17,234 nucleotides of DNA from JANNVZ01 sp046153915 (GTDB taxonomy: Bacteria > Bacteroidota > Bacteroidia > Flavobacteriales_D > Sanyastnellaceae). The notes below the pieces were generated by a model. The model ran no database searches. It was not told where the DNA came from and saw only the letters and a program-made list of their open reading frames with translations. A program made the position numbers and the translations under genes. Below are positions 15,480 through 17,234 of the stretch, piece by piece. The stretch covers positions 1-17,234 of the forward strand of contig JBJXFC010000162.1 of the NCBI GenBank assembly GCA_046153915.1, given 5' to 3'. How positions within the stretch are numbered: position 1 is the first letter of the stretch; each line of letters starts with the position of its first letter.

Positions 15480-16943
15480 TCAAACGACGAGTTTAATCGG
15501 TGTTGCACGTTTCGACACCAACCACAATCCCGTAAATGCCAGGATGCCGTTGATCAATAACATTTCAAATCCTATCACATACGGACAGCCATTTGCCTTC
15601 ATGATATAATCGAGTGTGAAGGCCAGGGCAGGTGCAAGAATGCACACAACAGGTGTGAGCACATCGTTTATTTTTCTTTTGGTAAGAATGCCGAATGAAA
15701 ACAATCCGAGCAATGGACCATACGTGTAGCTGGCTATGGTGAGCAGGATGGTGATGATCTGTTTGTTGTCAAGCCATTTGAAAAAAATGACCATCACCAG
15801 AAATACTCCAGCAAATACCAGGTGAACAGATTTGCGTTTTTTCATTCTCTCTGCATCAGAAAGGTGCTCATTTCGGTTGATACCAATTATGTCGATACAG
15901 AATGAAGCCGTTAGTGCGGTGATGGCGCCATCTGCTGAAGGGAAGAGTGCACTGATGAGTCCGATGATAAAAATAATACTGATCGCGGGTGGGAGATATT
16001 GCATGGCAACCGTGGGGAAGAGTGCGTCTTTGGCTACATCAATTCCTTTGTTATTGGCATAGAGATACAACAGTCCGCCAAGAATCAGAAAAATAAAATT
16101 GACAGCAACCATCACAATGCTGAAGGTGATCATATTCTTTTGAGAATCTCCAAGATTTTTTACGCTGATATTTTTCTGCATCATCTCCTGATCGAGACCA
16201 GTCATGCTGATAGTTATTACAGCACCGCCAATGATGTGTTTGAGCATAAACGAAGATGTATTCACATCGGTATTGAAGATTTTGGTATATCCCAATTGTG
16301 TCATTTCGCCCCAGGCCTGACCCATTCCCATTTGCAAATCAGAAAGTATATATACCACGCATACCACAAGTGCCATCAGCATAAACAAAGTCTGAAGTGT
16401 ATCCGTCCATACAATGGTTTTGACACCGCCCTTGAATGTGTAGAGCAATATCATAGCGAGAATGATGAGTGTGGTAACATAAAAATTGACCCCAAGCTCA
16501 TCCAGTACAAAAATCTGAAGTACATTGATAACAAGATAAAGCCGCAGTGTGGCACCCAACGTGCGTGATACTATAAACAACAATGCCCCGGATTTGTAAG
16601 ATGTCATTCCGAAGCGTTCCTGCAAATAAGAGTAAATGCTTGTGAGATTGAGTCGATAGTAGAGCGGAAGAAGAACATAGGCAACAACAAAATATCCCAA
16701 CAGATAACCAATCACCACCTGGAAGTAATAAAAGAACTCAGTGCCGACTGTGCCGGGTACAGAGCTGAATGTAACTCCACTCAAGGACGTTCCTATCATC
16801 CCAAAAGCCACAAGTGCCCATGGCGCAGATTTGCCTGAACGGAAATACGTATCGTTGGTGGCCTTGCGTGATGTTACCCGGGAGATATAAAACAATATCC
16901 CGAAGTAAGCGAGCAAGATGAGCAGAATGGCGAGTTTGAACAT
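15480..16943 (-). CDS. Sodium:solute symporter (SSS family)
   Basis: A 487-residue inner-membrane transporter of the SSS/SGLT family, which couples uptake of a solute to sodium entry. About 13 hydrophobic segments are visible, starting with LAILLILLAYFGILFYI (4-20). Family signatures include GTSLSGVTFSSVPG (51-64), KGGVKTIVWTDTLQ (171-184), GLDQEMMQKNISVKN (249-263), ISALFPSADGAITAL (330-344) in the region that supplies the second sodium site, and LLGLFSFGILTKR (411-423). Length is normal for a transporter of this family without extra domains. I chose ATG 16943, just before the first membrane segment. The substrate cannot be told from the sequence; no catabolic neighbour is present to suggest it. 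It is convergent with the MmcQ gene. Confidence 0.93.
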   Translation of the reverse strand: MFKLAILLILLAYFGILFYISRVTSRKATNDTYFRSGKSAPWALVAFGMIGTSLSGVTFSSVPGTVGTEFFYYFQVVIGYLLGYFVVAYVLLPLYYRLNLTSIYSYLQERFGMTSYKSGALLFIVSRTLGATLRLYLVINVLQIFVLDELGVNFYVTTLIILAMILLYTFKGGVKTIVWTDTLQTLFMLMALVVCVVYILSDLQMGMGQAWGEMTQLGYTKIFNTDVNTSSFMLKHIIGGAVITISMTGLDQEMMQKNISVKNLGDSQKNMITFSIVMVAVNFIFLILGGLLYLYANNKGIDVAKDALFPTVAMQYLPPAISIIFIIGLISALFPSADGAITALTASFCIDIIGINRNEHLSDAERMKKRKSVHLVFAGVFLVMVIFFKWLDNKQIITILLTIASYTYGPLLGLFSFGILTKRKINDVLTPVVCILAPALAFTLDYIMKANGCPYVIGFEMLLINGILAFTGLWLVSKRATPIKLVV

Positions 16944-17234
16944 GAAGACAAAACAAGGGGAAATACCTCCATGAAAGGAAAGACAGGTGCTGAACTTTCA
17001 ACAGGTTGTTTTTGGAAAGAATGAGAAATGCATAATGGAAATTTTTCTGGCTTCCTCCGTCAGAGACCTGACATTGTTCAACAAATTGGTCAGTTGTTGT
17101 TGGTCAATCAGAAGTTATCATAAATCCTATTCAAATTATAACAGCACAACTCTCTTGTAATTTCAAATTTAACAGAATTAAGAAGTTCTACCTTTAGATG
17201 CAAAGATTCCTCATTGCGCTTAGGTATGAAAGCA
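16944..17234. other. Intergenic end of window
   Basis: Contains the leader of the symporter gene and no supported gene. On the minus strand TGACCAA occurs twice as a direct repeat separated by 7 bases (plus positions 17086-17092 and 17100-17106), about 145-165 bases upstream of the symporter start. TAAATTTG (17164-17171, minus) matches a -7 box, but the nearest TTG is 29 bases away, too far. A minus-strand frame from the window edge to the stop at 17108-17110 gives 41 residues without recognisable similarity. Confidence 0.55.

Noticed and set aside
17164..17171. TAAATTTG on the minus strand as symporter promoter
   Set aside because: Exact -7 match, but the nearest TTG is 29 bases upstream and the site is over 200 bases from the start codon, so it is weak.
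17108..17233. A minus-strand frame of 41 residues open to the right edge
   Set aside because: Too short, without recognisable similarity; the first part resembles intergenic repeat sequence more than the end of a gene.
1..17234. CRISPR arrays, tRNA or rRNA genes
   Set aside because: I saw no regularly spaced repeats of the right length and no tRNA-like T-arm or rRNA segments on either strand.

Overview
The window looks like chromosomal DNA of a Bacteroidota bacterium, probably an environmental gliding-type lineage. Four things point there: C-terminal domains typical of type IX secretion (T9SS) cargo in two proteins, a PorP/SprF-family outer-membrane partner, a Bacteroidota-type promoter (TTG, 21 nt, TAAATTTG) in front of the central operon, and AT-rich leaders without clear Shine-Dalgarno sequences. 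I cannot resolve the genus.

Layout, left to right. 1-587 (minus) is the N-terminal part of an AT-rich secreted protein with a retropepsin-like segment, cut by the window edge. 588-1066 is degraded DNA with a possible transposase remnant and a good intrinsic terminator. 1067-5245 (minus) encodes a very large secreted protein with a T9SS sorting domain. 5246-5510 is non-coding and holds a CGCAGAG-type dispersed repeat. 5511-8615 (minus) encodes an AddA/RecB-like UvrD helicase with a C-terminal nuclease.

A divergent promoter region of about 80 bp then starts the most interesting part, a plus-strand operon: MbnP-like lipoprotein (8697), two MauG/MbnH-like di-haem lipoproteins (9473 and 10498), and a YkgJ-type CxxCxxCC protein (11592). 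Each of the three junctions is a 4-base stop/start overlap. ComF follows after 37 nt. By analogy with the methanotroph MbnH/MbnP pair, the di-haem proteins may oxidise a tryptophan of MbnP to build a copper site. The first di-haem paralogue contains no tryptophan at all and lacks the two residues expected to tune the redox pair; the second keeps both.

Next come a T9SS type-B secreted protein (13006) with its PorP/SprF partner (13998, TTG start inside the previous stop), a MmcQ/YjbR protein (14961), a convergent intergenic region packed with three hairpin repeats (15306-15479), and a sodium:solute symporter on the minus strand (15480-16943). The last 291 bases hold no supported gene.
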